Of a DNA stretch of 27,169 nucleotides, positions 15,662 through 23,422 are shown one piece after another; positions within the stretch are counted from its first letter, which is position 1; every line of letters begins with the position of its first letter. The translations under genes and the position numbers were made by a program. The DNA lies in NCBI GenBank assembly GCA_027065635.1, contig JAMONQ010000160.1, positions 1-27,169 on the forward strand, written 5' to 3'. The DNA is from Campylobacterales bacterium. GTDB taxonomy: Bacteria; Campylobacterota; Campylobacteria; Campylobacterales; Hydrogenimonadaceae. The notes beneath the pieces are model-generated. The model searched no databases and was not told the DNA's origin. It saw only the letters and a list, made by a program, of their open reading frames with translations.

Positions 15662-16108
15662 ATGGTTCTTGTTTGTGAAGGTCCTATAGATGTAGAGGCG
15701 CTTCTGGCCGGATGGTACTGCGCCGAGCACAATAGAAACTACGGCGCCATGGTAACTTTCGTAGGAACGGTACGCGAAGAGGGCGGGATCGAGGCTTTGA
15801 GCTTCGATATCTATCGTCCTCTGCTCGATCGCTGGTTTTTGGGATGGAAAGAGCGTCTTGAAAAGGAGGGTGCTCTTTTGGAGATGGCCCACAGCGAAGG
15901 AGATGTCCCGGTGCATACCTCATCTTTTGCATGTGCCATCTTCAGCCCAAAAAGAAGAGTGGCCCTGCAGATGCTCGACGCTTTTGTGGAGGATTTCAAG
16001 GCAAACGCCCCCATATGGAAATACGATGTGATAGACGGAAAGCGAATATATGCCGCCGACCGTTCGACACCTATGGCCGGAAGCGGTCTTCTGGCGAAGG
16101 GGCGGTGA
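15662..16108 (+). CDS. moaE: Molybdopterin synthase catalytic subunit
   Basis: MoaE converts cyclic pyranopterin monophosphate to molybdopterin using sulfur from MoaD. The 148-residue protein keeps the key elements: G-A-M-V-T-F-V-G-T-V-R (28-38) and the two catalytic lysines in F-K-A-N-A-P-I-W-K (K113 and K120), with the same 7-residue spacing as E. coli K119/K126. It is divergent elsewhere: the usual H-R-x-G reads H-S-E-G (77-80), and the E. coli H103-R104 pair reads K97-R98. The catalytic lysines and the operon position between moaD and moeA make the assignment firm. Its TGA overlaps the moeA ATG (TGATG). Confidence 0.92.
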   Translation: MVLVCEGPIDVEALLAGWYCAEHNRNYGAMVTFVGTVREEGGIEALSFDIYRPLLDRWFLGWKERLEKEGALLEMAHSEGDVPVHTSSFACAIFSPKRRVALQMLDAFVEDFKANAPIWKYDVIDGKRIYAADRSTPMAGSGLLAKGR

Positions 16109-17322
16109 TGGGCTTTATCTCCTATTTCGAGTCGAAAGAGCTGCTCGACGCATCTGAAGTTTTACCTGTCGGAGCGCAGAAGCTCCCCCTGCAAGAGTCT
16201 CTCGGCAGGATTCTGGCCGAGGATATCGTCTCCATGGAAAACTCGCCGGAATATCCCACCGCCGCTATGGACGGATACGCGATTGTCGCTGACGATCAGC
16301 GGCTTGGAAGGCTGAAGATCGTTCAGACCAACCCCGCCGGCAACGATGCGCAAGGACTCGAGGTCGAGCACGGTACGGCGATCAAGACTTTTACCGGCGC
16401 ACTGATGCCTCAGGGAGCCGATACGCTGATACCGATAGAGCACGTAACGGTAGAGGGGGAGTCTATCCGTATAGAGGATCCGGTAAACAGAGGCTACGCC
16501 GTACGTCCTGTAGGAGAGAATTTCAAAAAAGGGGAGGTGCTGATAGAGAGCGGCAGCCGTATAGGATTCGCCGAAATCGGAGTAATGGCGAGTCTGAATG
16601 TCGTATCTCCCCTCGTTCGACAAAAACCGAAAGTAGCGATACTGGCGACAGGCAGCGAAGTGCTGGAACTTGGTGAGTGCAGCGACAATCCGGCCAGGAT
16701 CAGAAGTTCCAACAACTATACCCTCGAGGCGATGGTTTCGCTTCATGGGGGCGAACCTATACAGCTTGGAAGCGTACACGACGAGCGATCCGCAATTACT
16801 GCGGCGATGCGCCGTGCGCTGAAGAGTGCCGACATAGTCGTGACGACCGGCGGTGTGAGCGTGGGGGATTATGATTTTGTCAAAGATGTTGTTCGCGACG
16901 AGCTGGGGTGCGAAGTGCTCTTCAAGGGTGTGCGTATCAAACCGGGCCAGCATCTGATGGTGGCCAAAAAAGAGAACAGATTCATCGTGGCGCTTCCCGG
17001 CTTCGCATACTCCTCTACGGTCACTTTTCTCCTTTATGTCCTGCCGTTACTTTACAGGATGCAAGGAAGAGAGTATACCCTGCCTGTCGTAACGGCACGC
17101 CTCGCCGGAAGCTACAGGAAAAGAGCGAAGGGAAAAGCCGAGTTTGCAGCCTGCAACCTTTCGCTGAAGGATGGAGAGTATATCTGCGATTTCGAAGGCA
17201 AAAGAAGCGGCAGCAGCGCCATTTTGACAAATCTGCTGGCGGATGCCGGACTTCTGTGGCTTGACGAAGAGGAGGGCGACAAGGAGCCCGGTGACAGGGT
17301 GCGCGTAGTCAAACTCTACTGA
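16108..17322 (+). CDS. moeA: Molybdopterin molybdenumtransferase
   Basis: MoeA inserts molybdate into adenylylated molybdopterin. The 404-residue product shows the four-domain family layout: N-terminal dimerisation region with P-T-A-A-M-D-G-Y-A, G-A-L-M-P-Q-G-A-D-T near 96-105, then the MoCF-binding domain with A-I-L-A-T-G-S-E-V and T-T-G-G-V-S-V-G-D-Y-D, and a C-terminal beta-barrel domain. The ATG at 16108 overlaps the moaE stop, which is more likely than a frame opening at 15931 inside moaE. It ends the moaDE-moeA operon and converges on the MFS gene 26 bases away. No enzyme using the cofactor is in the window. Confidence 0.95.
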   Translation: MGFISYFESKELLDASEVLPVGAQKLPLQESLGRILAEDIVSMENSPEYPTAAMDGYAIVADDQRLGRLKIVQTNPAGNDAQGLEVEHGTAIKTFTGALMPQGADTLIPIEHVTVEGESIRIEDPVNRGYAVRPVGENFKKGEVLIESGSRIGFAEIGVMASLNVVSPLVRQKPKVAILATGSEVLELGECSDNPARIRSSNNYTLEAMVSLHGGEPIQLGSVHDERSAITAAMRRALKSADIVVTTGGVSVGDYDFVKDVVRDELGCEVLFKGVRIKPGQHLMVAKKENRFIVALPGFAYSSTVTFLLYVLPLLYRMQGREYTLPVVTARLAGSYRKRAKGKAEFAACNLSLKDGEYICDFEGKRSGSSAILTNLLADAGLLWLDEEEGDKEPGDRVRVVKLY

Positions 17323-17347
17323 ACTCCTTCGCGGGAGGTCTATCCGC

Positions 17348-18679
17348 TCAACTCCTCTTCAAGAATGTGCGGATGACCTCCTCTTCCACGATCTCGTTAT
17401 CGAACTTTACGACGATTATCTCTTCCGTTTCGTTCAGGTAGAAGTCTGTTACACCGTTGACCATCTTCAAGCCATCTATTTTCTCCCGATCATATTCGGC
17501 GAACGGAAGGAATATATTGTCTCTTACGCCGGGACTTCTCATGGTATAGATCCATACCCCCCAAAATAGCGAAACGACCAAAACGAAGCCGGATACTCCG
17601 CTCGCACCGAAGTGCTGATAGAGCCACCCGCCTATGGCACCTCCCAAAAAGATTCCCACATAGGCGAATGTGTTGGCTACACCGAGTGCCGCCCCTTTTT
17701 GGTGCACTTTGGCGAATTTGCTGACAAAGCTCTGCAAGAGAGGCTCGAACATATTGAATCCGATGAAGAAGAAGACGGCTCCTACCGCGAACCAGAAGAT
17801 CGAGTCGCTCCATCCCATCAGAGCGAAGGAGGCCGCTATGAAGCCGATGGATACCAAAAATACCTCCTTGCCCTTGCCGTACTTTTCGCCGAATACCGCC
17901 GCAGGTCCCATCGCCACGATGCCGAAGACGACGGCGGGCAGGTAGACCTTCCAGTAATCCTCCGGCCCCATACCGAACTTCTGTTTCATCACCAGCGGTA
18001 TCAGGAAGAACGCGATCGCCATCGTGGAGCTGTGAAAGAGGAAAGTTATATACATCCTCACCAGATCCTTGTCTTTGAACACATGCTTGATTTTCGCCTC
18101 CTCTTCGGAGTAGCTGTGCTTGATCTTCGGGGGTTCCGGTACTGCGGTAAAGAGGATCGCCAGCGCCAGAATCGCCAAAACGGCGGTGAGCCAGAAGAGG
18201 GCACTGACGGAGTAGAAACCGCCTACCAGCGGTCCGATGATCATCGCCGCGGCGAAGCTCATGGCGATCGTCATCCCCATGACAGCCATGGCGTGGGCAC
18301 GCTGATCTTCACGTACATGGTCGGCGATCATGGCGGTAACTACCGAGCCGATCGCTCCCGCACCCTGCAGAAATCTTCCGAGCAGCAGCAGATAGATATT
18401 GTCCGCGACGGCACAGATGACCGAACCGGCTGCGAAGATCAAGAGACCAAGAAGCAGAGTCTTTTTGCGGCCGATTCTGTCGCTAAGCACGCCGAAAGGT
18501 ACTTGCAGCACCGCCTGGGTCAGTGCGTAGCCGCCGACAGCTATACCGGCCAGCAGAGCCGTACCGCCCGGAAGCTCCAGTGCATATTGCGAGAGTACCG
18601 ATAGGACGATAAAGAGTCCGAAAAAGCGCAGCGCAACTATGAGACTTAAAGGGAGAACCTTTTTGAAAATCTCTTTCAA
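17348..18679 (-). CDS. YajR-like MFS transporter with C-terminal cytoplasmic domain
   Basis: A 443-residue major facilitator with about twelve hydrophobic segments. The loop 2-3 motif G-V-L-S-D-R-I-G-R-K is present near 62-71, the mid-protein cytoplasmic loop lies near 195-215, and the transport region ends near residue 385. A soluble tail of roughly 50 residues with beta-alpha character (G-L-K-M-V-N-G-V-T-D-F-Y-L...V-V-K-F-D) resembles the YAM domain of E. coli YajR. The substrate is unknown. The start is a TTG at 18679: an in-frame TAA lies 12 bases upstream, an AAGGAT site sits just before it, and the following residues match the family N-terminus. The gene is divergent from rdgB across a 154-base gap filled by a structured inverted repeat. 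Confidence 0.87.
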   Translation of the reverse strand: MKEIFKKVLPLSLIVALRFFGLFIVLSVLSQYALELPGGTALLAGIAVGGYALTQAVLQVPFGVLSDRIGRKKTLLLGLLIFAAGSVICAVADNIYLLLLGRFLQGAGAIGSVVTAMIADHVREDQRAHAMAVMGMTIAMSFAAAMIIGPLVGGFYSVSALFWLTAVLAILALAILFTAVPEPPKIKHSYSEEEAKIKHVFKDKDLVRMYITFLFHSSTMAIAFFLIPLVMKQKFGMGPEDYWKVYLPAVVFGIVAMGPAAVFGEKYGKGKEVFLVSIGFIAASFALMGWSDSIFWFAVGAVFFFIGFNMFEPLLQSFVSKFAKVHQKGAALGVANTFAYVGIFLGGAIGGWLYQHFGASGVSGFVLVVSLFWGVWIYTMRSPGVRDNIFLPFAEYDREKIDGLKMVNGVTDFYLNETEEIIVVKFDNEIVEEEVIRTFLKRS

Positions 18680-18697
18680 TTTGGATCCTTATGGTAG

Positions 18698-18802
18698 AAT
18701 TTCGGGAAAATTCCCAAAGTCGAAAACCGATAGGCCCGCTACGGCCGCCGTCGGGCAAGATCCCGACTCCATTTCGGACGGTTTTCGGAATTTTCGGAAA
18801 TT
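18698..18802. repeat. 105-bp imperfect inverted repeat with internal hairpins
   Basis: Three paired blocks nest outward: 18721-18729 with 18779-18787 (9 bp, CGAAAACCG), 18706-18713 with 18788-18795 (8 bp, GAAAATTC), and 18698-18703 with 18797-18802 (6 bp, AATTTC). A 7-base bulge (18714-18720) separates the first two on one side only. The 49-base loop holds two more hairpins: GGCC/GGCC (733-736/743-746 after 18000) and GTCGGG/CCCGAC (18750-18755/18762-18767). It occupies nearly the whole gap between the divergent MFS and rdgB genes. No open frame or T-tail is present. It could be an operator array, a structured RNA, or a small non-coding palindromic (REP/MITE-like) element. Confidence 0.6.
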
Positions 18803-18807
18803 ATACT
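18802..18807 (+). promoter_or_regulatory. Candidate -10 box for rdgB
   Basis: TATACT starts at the right end of the inverted repeat, 32 bases before the rdgB ATG. The leader would include the AAGGAT ribosome site at 18820-18825. The region where a -35 would lie is the right arm of the repeat. Confidence 0.4.
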
Positions 18808-18833
18808 CCCTTTTTCATTAAGGATAGAATCGA

Positions 18834-19436
18834 ATGAAAATTATACTCGCCACTTCAAACCGGGGTAAAGTAAAAGAGATCGCCGAACTTTTCGACAGCG
18901 AGGAGGTGATCCCGTACTCCGACCTGATCGGCACCATGCATATCGAAGAGAACGGCAGCGATTTTGCGGCCAATGCGCTGATAAAAGCGAGAAGCGTCTA
19001 TTCGGCGCTCGACGAGGACGGTGCGGTCGTATTGAGCGACGACAGCGGTATCAGTGTGCCGGTTCTGGGTTTTGAGCCGGGGATCTTCAGCGCCCGTTAC
19101 GCCGGAGAGGGTGCGAGTGACACCCGGAATCTTCAGAAGCTGGTAGAGCGGCTGAAAGAGAAGGGGTTGTCGGAGGCGACGGCCTTCTATACCGCGGCTA
19201 TCGCCGTCGTCTCGCCATGGGGAGAGTACGTTGTCCACGGGTGGATGCACGGCAGGGTCGTCGATACTCCAAGAGGTGACGGCGGCTTCGGATACGATCC
19301 GATTTTTATCCCTGAAGGGTATGAAAAGAGTCTCGGAGAGCTCGATCCGCAGATCAAACGCACCATTTCCCATAGGGCCAGGGCTCTCGAGCTTGCAAAA
19401 CCGATTATAAAAATGCTTGGAGATCTTTATGCGTGA
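18834..19436 (+). CDS. rdgB: RdgB/HAM1 non-canonical purine NTP pyrophosphatase
   Basis: This house-cleaning enzyme hydrolyses dITP, XTP and ITP to monophosphates, preventing incorporation of deaminated purines. The 200-residue product shows the family elements: A-T-S-N-R-G-K-V-K-E at 6-15 (substrate phosphate binding), V-L-S-D-D-S-G-I near 66-73 (metal and catalytic Asp), F-G-Y-D-P-I-F near 148-154, and the C-terminal S-H-R-A-R-A-L segment. The ATG at 18834 has an AAGGAT site. The next gene starts eight bases before its stop, so translation is coupled. Confidence 0.96.
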   Translation: MKIILATSNRGKVKEIAELFDSEEVIPYSDLIGTMHIEENGSDFAANALIKARSVYSALDEDGAVVLSDDSGISVPVLGFEPGIFSARYAGEGASDTRNLQKLVERLKEKGLSEATAFYTAAIAVVSPWGEYVVHGWMHGRVVDTPRGDGGFGYDPIFIPEGYEKSLGELDPQIKRTISHRARALELAKPIIKMLGDLYA

Positions 19437-21279
19437 AGTATATCGGGAAGTCTTCATGGAGGATCTGCAGCGCCTTTACGACGAGATTTTGAGACGTCAA
19501 AAGGAGCTTGGAAGCTACTACGAGCTTCTTGGTTCAGGCCACGCCAAAGCCGAAGAGTGGGTCGGAGACTTTTTGCGCCGCATGGAGCTGCCCCAGACGG
19601 AAGAGGCCCGTATGGCCGCACTTACCAGACTGATAGGGCTTCGTGACGATGTGCTGGCCCAACTGCTCGAAAAGGAGGGGCGCAGCGAAGATGAGATAAT
19701 CGAGGCGAAAGAGAGAGCCTACAAGATGGTGGCCGACTTCTATATCGCCCGCCATATGGAGCTGCTCGACTGGATCGAGGATGAGGCGCTTTTGACCCCG
19801 TTCTATCGTGAAGTGATCAAGGAGGCGCACCGTGTGGGGGAGGCTATGAGCGGATGGCAGAGTGCCTGGACGGCTCATATTCTTCACGGCGTCAACCGGG
19901 AACTGTACGCACTTTTCAACGGAGACGAAGAGAAGATCTACGAGATGCTCGAGAGCGAAAACCTTCTTGATTATCGTGACGAGGGGTCTGTCGGGGATCG
20001 CTGCTACTCGGTGCTGAAAAAGAGCAGGAAAGGGTACAAGAGCGTTCCGTATGCAAAGGCCTTCCGGATGGAGGTGCAGGAGGTAGTAAAGAGGCTGCAG
20101 AATATGCGGGGTGTACTGGAGAGCATGGAGGATGAGGTCTTCGGTCTGCATGAAGAGTGGCTCGCCTATATCGACGCGATGATCGAGGCTTTTTCGCATG
20201 ACAGGATCGAAGGTCTTATCAAGAAATGGGCTGAAGTGGATCGCAGATGGATGGCGATCACTTCACCGATACAGATCGGTCATCCGCTCGAGTACTACGA
20301 AGATCACTATCGCAAAGCGGTAGCTCTGGAGTGGGATGTGCGGATCGCATCGCCGAAGCTGATGCGCCGGAGCGAGGTCTCCGGGCGTATATCGGCAATG
20401 GCCGCCGCGCTGGCGAAGGAGCTGGGGAAGGAGGCGGAGCGCATCAATGAAAACTGTATGGCTCAGGCGGAGCGCACGCAGCTTTATATCGGAGTTCCGG
20501 CTCTTTTTTACGGAGCGGAGTTCCAGGGGCTCTTTTCGGCACAGGTCGTGCCCAACGATACCGAAGTGAGCAAGGAGCTCGGTAAAAAGATTTTCGCCTT
20601 CGCGGACAATGTGCTGGAAGCGAAAAAGGCCAGGCCGATCATGCGTATCGCCAGAGAGACTTTCGGTGACGATTTTGTCAGACGACAGCGTGAAACGATG
20701 TTTGAGCGTCCCGATATCTGGCACAAGGTCTACGAGATAACGACGATCGGGCATGAGTACGGCCATATACTCTGGGTGGACGAAGATACCGAAACGAGGA
20801 TGAATCGAAGCGGAAACTACAAGAATGTAGAAGAGTTCAAAGCCACTGTCGGCGGCTTGATGGCCTTTTTTTCAAACGAGGACGAAGCGATGAAAGAGGA
20901 GGTGCTTCGAGATACCGTGTCTCGCGCGGTATCTTTGATGAGCTGGCGCAAGAGCGCCGAAGTGGAGCCCTACTACGTAGAGGGGCTTTTGCATCTGGAT
21001 ATTCTGTTTGGCGCCGGCGTTCTCGGGTTTGACGGCCGGAGTTTGCGAATCGATACGGGTGCTAAGGCCTACGAGAGAGCGAAGAGGCTATTCGAAGAGC
21101 GCTATATGGAGCTCGTGCGAGACTACTATCTCCCGAAGATGGATGCCGGAGGGTACCTCGCCCGCTATGTACAGAAGGAGGAGGGTGTCTGGCATCCCAA
21201 AACATCGGCGGTAAGAGAGTTTGTAAACCACTACTGGAGCAGATACCTCGAAATAGGGCAGGAGACGATGCCTTTTTAG
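19429..21279 (+). CDS. ciaB: CiaB-family protein with HEXXH metallopeptidase motif
   Basis: A 616-residue, largely helical, soluble protein without signal peptide or membrane segment. Size and overall character match the conserved campylobacterotal family annotated as invasion antigen CiaB; that assignment rests on memory of the family, not an alignment. Directly visible is a zinc-protease signature, H-E-Y-G-H at about residues 442-446 (bases 20752-20766), followed 22 residues later by V-E-E-F-K-A-T containing a possible third ligand (E468 or E469), the gluzincin arrangement. This suggests a cytoplasmic or exported peptidase or a relative of one. The ATG at 19429 overlaps the rdgB end by 8 bases and has a GGAG site six bases before it; a TTG at 19417 would add four residues. 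Role is unproven, and presence in a free-living relative argues against a purely virulence role. Confidence 0.7.
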   Translation: MREVYREVFMEDLQRLYDEILRRQKELGSYYELLGSGHAKAEEWVGDFLRRMELPQTEEARMAALTRLIGLRDDVLAQLLEKEGRSEDEIIEAKERAYKMVADFYIARHMELLDWIEDEALLTPFYREVIKEAHRVGEAMSGWQSAWTAHILHGVNRELYALFNGDEEKIYEMLESENLLDYRDEGSVGDRCYSVLKKSRKGYKSVPYAKAFRMEVQEVVKRLQNMRGVLESMEDEVFGLHEEWLAYIDAMIEAFSHDRIEGLIKKWAEVDRRWMAITSPIQIGHPLEYYEDHYRKAVALEWDVRIASPKLMRRSEVSGRISAMAAALAKELGKEAERINENCMAQAERTQLYIGVPALFYGAEFQGLFSAQVVPNDTEVSKELGKKIFAFADNVLEAKKARPIMRIARETFGDDFVRRQRETMFERPDIWHKVYEITTIGHEYGHILWVDEDTETRMNRSGNYKNVEEFKATVGGLMAFFSNEDEAMKEEVLRDTVSRAVSLMSWRKSAEVEPYYVEGLLHLDILFGAGVLGFDGRSLRIDTGAKAYERAKRLFEERYMELVRDYYLPKMDAGGYLARYVQKEEGVWHPKTSAVREFVNHYWSRYLEIGQETMPF

Positions 21280-21345
21280 CGCTTTAGTTCTCGTGTCCAA
21301 ATCGATGAGGGATATCGTAGTTTGGGTATATGCGGTGACGGTTTC

Positions 21346-21374
21346 GCAGGGAGTCTCTTTCGCACCGACTCTGC
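21346..21374. other. Weak hairpin in the ciaB-aminotransferase gap
   Basis: The 179-base gap 21280-21458 holds this imperfect stem: GCAG and AGTC, separated by a two-base GG bulge, pair with GACT and CTGC around an 11-base loop. No T-run follows, so it is a poor intrinsic terminator. The rest of the gap contains only the -10 box at 21422-21427. Confidence 0.25.
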
Positions 21375-21421
21375 AGGCTGCGGACAGCCCGTGTTTCAAA
21401 CCCGATATAGCTTTAATTTGA

Positions 21422-21427
21422 TATAAT
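21422..21427 (+). promoter_or_regulatory. Candidate -10 box for the aminotransferase-hisZ-purA operon
   Basis: A perfect TATAAT in an A/T-rich context lies 31 bases before the ATG at 21459, leaving a short leader that includes the AAAGGTAGG ribosome site. No clear -35 is present. Confidence 0.6.
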
Positions 21428-21458
21428 CAGCCAAAATTTCTTATGCAAAGGTAGGCGT

Positions 21459-22571
21459 ATGCTGCTTTTTACTCCAGGTCCCACTCCTGTTCTGGAAGCT
21501 GTGCGTATGGCGATGGCGGGACCGACTCTTCACCACCGTACACCTGAATTTGAAGCTATTTTCAAAGAGACCAGAGAGCGCTTGATGCGTCTGTTCGGAA
21601 TGGATGAGTGTGTGATGCTCGCCTCCAGCGGTACCGGCGCCATGGAGGCGTGCGTTACCAATCTGGCGGTAAAAAAGGTATTGACGATCAATGCGGGCAA
21701 GTTCGGTGAACGGTTTACCAGAATCGCGGAGGCGTTCGGGCTGGAGACGGTGGAACTGAAGTACGGATGGGATACGCCTGCAAGTGTTGAAGATGTCACT
21801 GCGGCTCTCGCCGACGATCCGCAGATAGACACCTTGTGTATACAGGTGAGCGAGAGTGCCGGCGGATTGCGGCATCCGGTAGAGGAGATCGCTGCCGCAG
21901 TCAAATCCGTAAATCCCGGTATCATGGTGATTGCCGACGGTATTACCGCGGTAGGTGTCGAGCCGATAGATACGGCAAATATCGATGCGCTGATAGCCGG
22001 CAGTCAGAAGGCGCTGATGCTTCCGCCGGGGCTTGCGATGATAGGTCTAAGCGATGCGGCTGTTGAAAGGATTGGCGAAGGGAGCGGCTACTATTTCAAC
22101 CTCGCCGCCGAAATCAAGAAGCAGCGCCGGAACACAACCGCCTATACGGCGCCTACGACACTTATTGTCGGACTCTCGAAAATGCTGGAGATGGTCGAAG
22201 AGATCGGATATGACGAGCTATATCGCCGGACAAGAGCGAGAGCCATGGCGACTCGTGCGGCACTCGAAGCTATCGGTTGCGGTCTCTTTCCGAAGAGTCC
22301 GGCTCTTAGTATGAGTGCGGTCTACGACGAGGAAGCAGATGCGGTCCGCTCCGTTTTGAAAACGGAATTCGGAGTGAATGTAGCCGGCGGGCAGGACCAC
22401 CTCAAGGGCAAACTCTTTCGTATCAACCAGATGGGTCTGATTCCCGTATATGAGAGTGCGTGGGTCGTCAATGCCGTCGAGTGGGCATATGACAGACTCG
22501 GTCGACGTACCTACGACGGGCTCGCCTCCAGAGTCTTCAACGAAGTATATTACGCAAACGAGAAAAGATGA
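21459..22571 (+). CDS. Class V aminotransferase (alanine-glyoxylate / serine-pyruvate type)
   Basis: A 370-residue PLP-dependent aminotransferase. It begins with F-T-P-G-P-T-P, the classic N-terminus of the serine-pyruvate/alanine-glyoxylate group, and has S-S-G-T-G-A near 56-61, D160 in I-A-D-G-I-T-A-V-G (cofactor ring), and the Schiff-base lysine K184 in G-S-Q-K-A. The true substrate cannot be read from sequence. In Campylobacterota lacking a standard SerC, such proteins are candidates for phosphoserine aminotransferase, which would fit next to purine genes because serine feeds one-carbon units. Its stop overlaps the hisZ start (ATGA), so it is translationally coupled to hisZ and purA. Confidence 0.88.
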   Translation: MLLFTPGPTPVLEAVRMAMAGPTLHHRTPEFEAIFKETRERLMRLFGMDECVMLASSGTGAMEACVTNLAVKKVLTINAGKFGERFTRIAEAFGLETVELKYGWDTPASVEDVTAALADDPQIDTLCIQVSESAGGLRHPVEEIAAAVKSVNPGIMVIADGITAVGVEPIDTANIDALIAGSQKALMLPPGLAMIGLSDAAVERIGEGSGYYFNLAAEIKKQRRNTTAYTAPTTLIVGLSKMLEMVEEIGYDELYRRTRARAMATRAALEAIGCGLFPKSPALSMSAVYDEEADAVRSVLKTEFGVNVAGGQDHLKGKLFRINQMGLIPVYESAWVVNAVEWAYDRLGRRTYDGLASRVFNEVYYANEKR

Positions 22572-23422
22572 TTTTCGAGCATGAGATTCCGGCCGGCAGT
22601 CGTCTGTACTTCGGTGCGACGGCCAAATTGAAGCGGCAGATCGAAGGAAGAGCCAGCGAGATACTCGAAAAAGAGGGATTCGAAGAGATTTCGACGCCTC
22701 TTTTTTCATACCATCAGCACCAAAGCCTCAGAGACAAGAAAGAGCTTATACGACTTAGCGATCCGGCGAACAGGGAGATTACGCTGCGTGCCGACAGCAC
22801 GATAGATGTGGTGCGGCTCGCCACAAAACGCCTTGGACGCTCCACGACGCAGAAGAGGTGGTTTTATATCCAGCCGGTATATCGCTATCCGACTATGGAG
22901 ATCAATCAGATAGGTGCCGAGTGTATCGACGGAACTCTGGCGCAGATGCTCGAAGTGACGATGGAGCTTTTCAGGGAGTTTGACGTCGAGCCTGTTTTAC
23001 AGATCTCCAATATCCAGATACCGGTACTAATCTCCCTGGAGTTCGGTATACCGCTGGAGTGGTTTGCCTCCATGCAGATAGAGAAGCTTTTGGGCACGAA
23101 GCATAAGTGGCTCGGAAATTTGGCGAAGGTTCAGTATCCCGATCAGCTCGAGTCGGTAATGACGGAGGTGCCGGGGATCTTGAGAGGAGAGCTCGAGAAG
23201 ATGGCCGATCTTGTGAGCACCTCTTCCGCCGACAAATCGGTGCTCGCACCCCTCTATTATGCCAAAATGCGCTATTATGACGGGCTCTTTTTCAGGTGTT
23301 TCGAAAACAACACCCTTCTTGCCAGCGGCGGCCATTTCGTAAACGACGATATAACTGCGGCCGGTTTCGCGCTATATACAGATGCGCTGATCGAAGCGAT
23401 GACAAAAGGAAAAAACGGATGA
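22568..23422 (+). CDS. hisZ: ATP phosphoribosyltransferase regulatory subunit (HisZ)
   Basis: HisZ is a catalytically inactive histidyl-tRNA synthetase paralogue that pairs with short-form HisG in the first step of histidine synthesis. The 284-residue protein has the class II synthetase core: motif-2-like Y-I-Q-P-V-Y-R-Y-P near 98-106, preceded by L-R-A-D-S-T, and a Q-I-G-A-E segment near 113-117. It lacks the C-terminal anticodon-binding domain of HisRS. It is shorter than many HisZ proteins. hisG is not in the window. It overlaps the aminotransferase stop by ATGA and purA likewise overlaps its own stop, so the three form one unit. Histidine and purine synthesis are linked through ATP and AICAR, which suits the pairing. 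Confidence 0.84.
   Translation: MIFEHEIPAGSRLYFGATAKLKRQIEGRASEILEKEGFEEISTPLFSYHQHQSLRDKKELIRLSDPANREITLRADSTIDVVRLATKRLGRSTTQKRWFYIQPVYRYPTMEINQIGAECIDGTLAQMLEVTMELFREFDVEPVLQISNIQIPVLISLEFGIPLEWFASMQIEKLLGTKHKWLGNLAKVQYPDQLESVMTEVPGILRGELEKMADLVSTSSADKSVLAPLYYAKMRYYDGLFFRCFENNTLLASGGHFVNDDITAAGFALYTDALIEAMTKGKNG

Noticed and set aside
17323..17347. Possible terminator between moeA and the MFS gene
   Set aside because: Only a 4-bp CTCC/GGAG stem with a six-base loop and no T-run on either strand.
21305..21421. 38-codon plus-strand frame in the ciaB-aminotransferase gap
   Set aside because: It has no ribosome site, runs into the -10 box of the next operon at its end, and resembles no known peptide.
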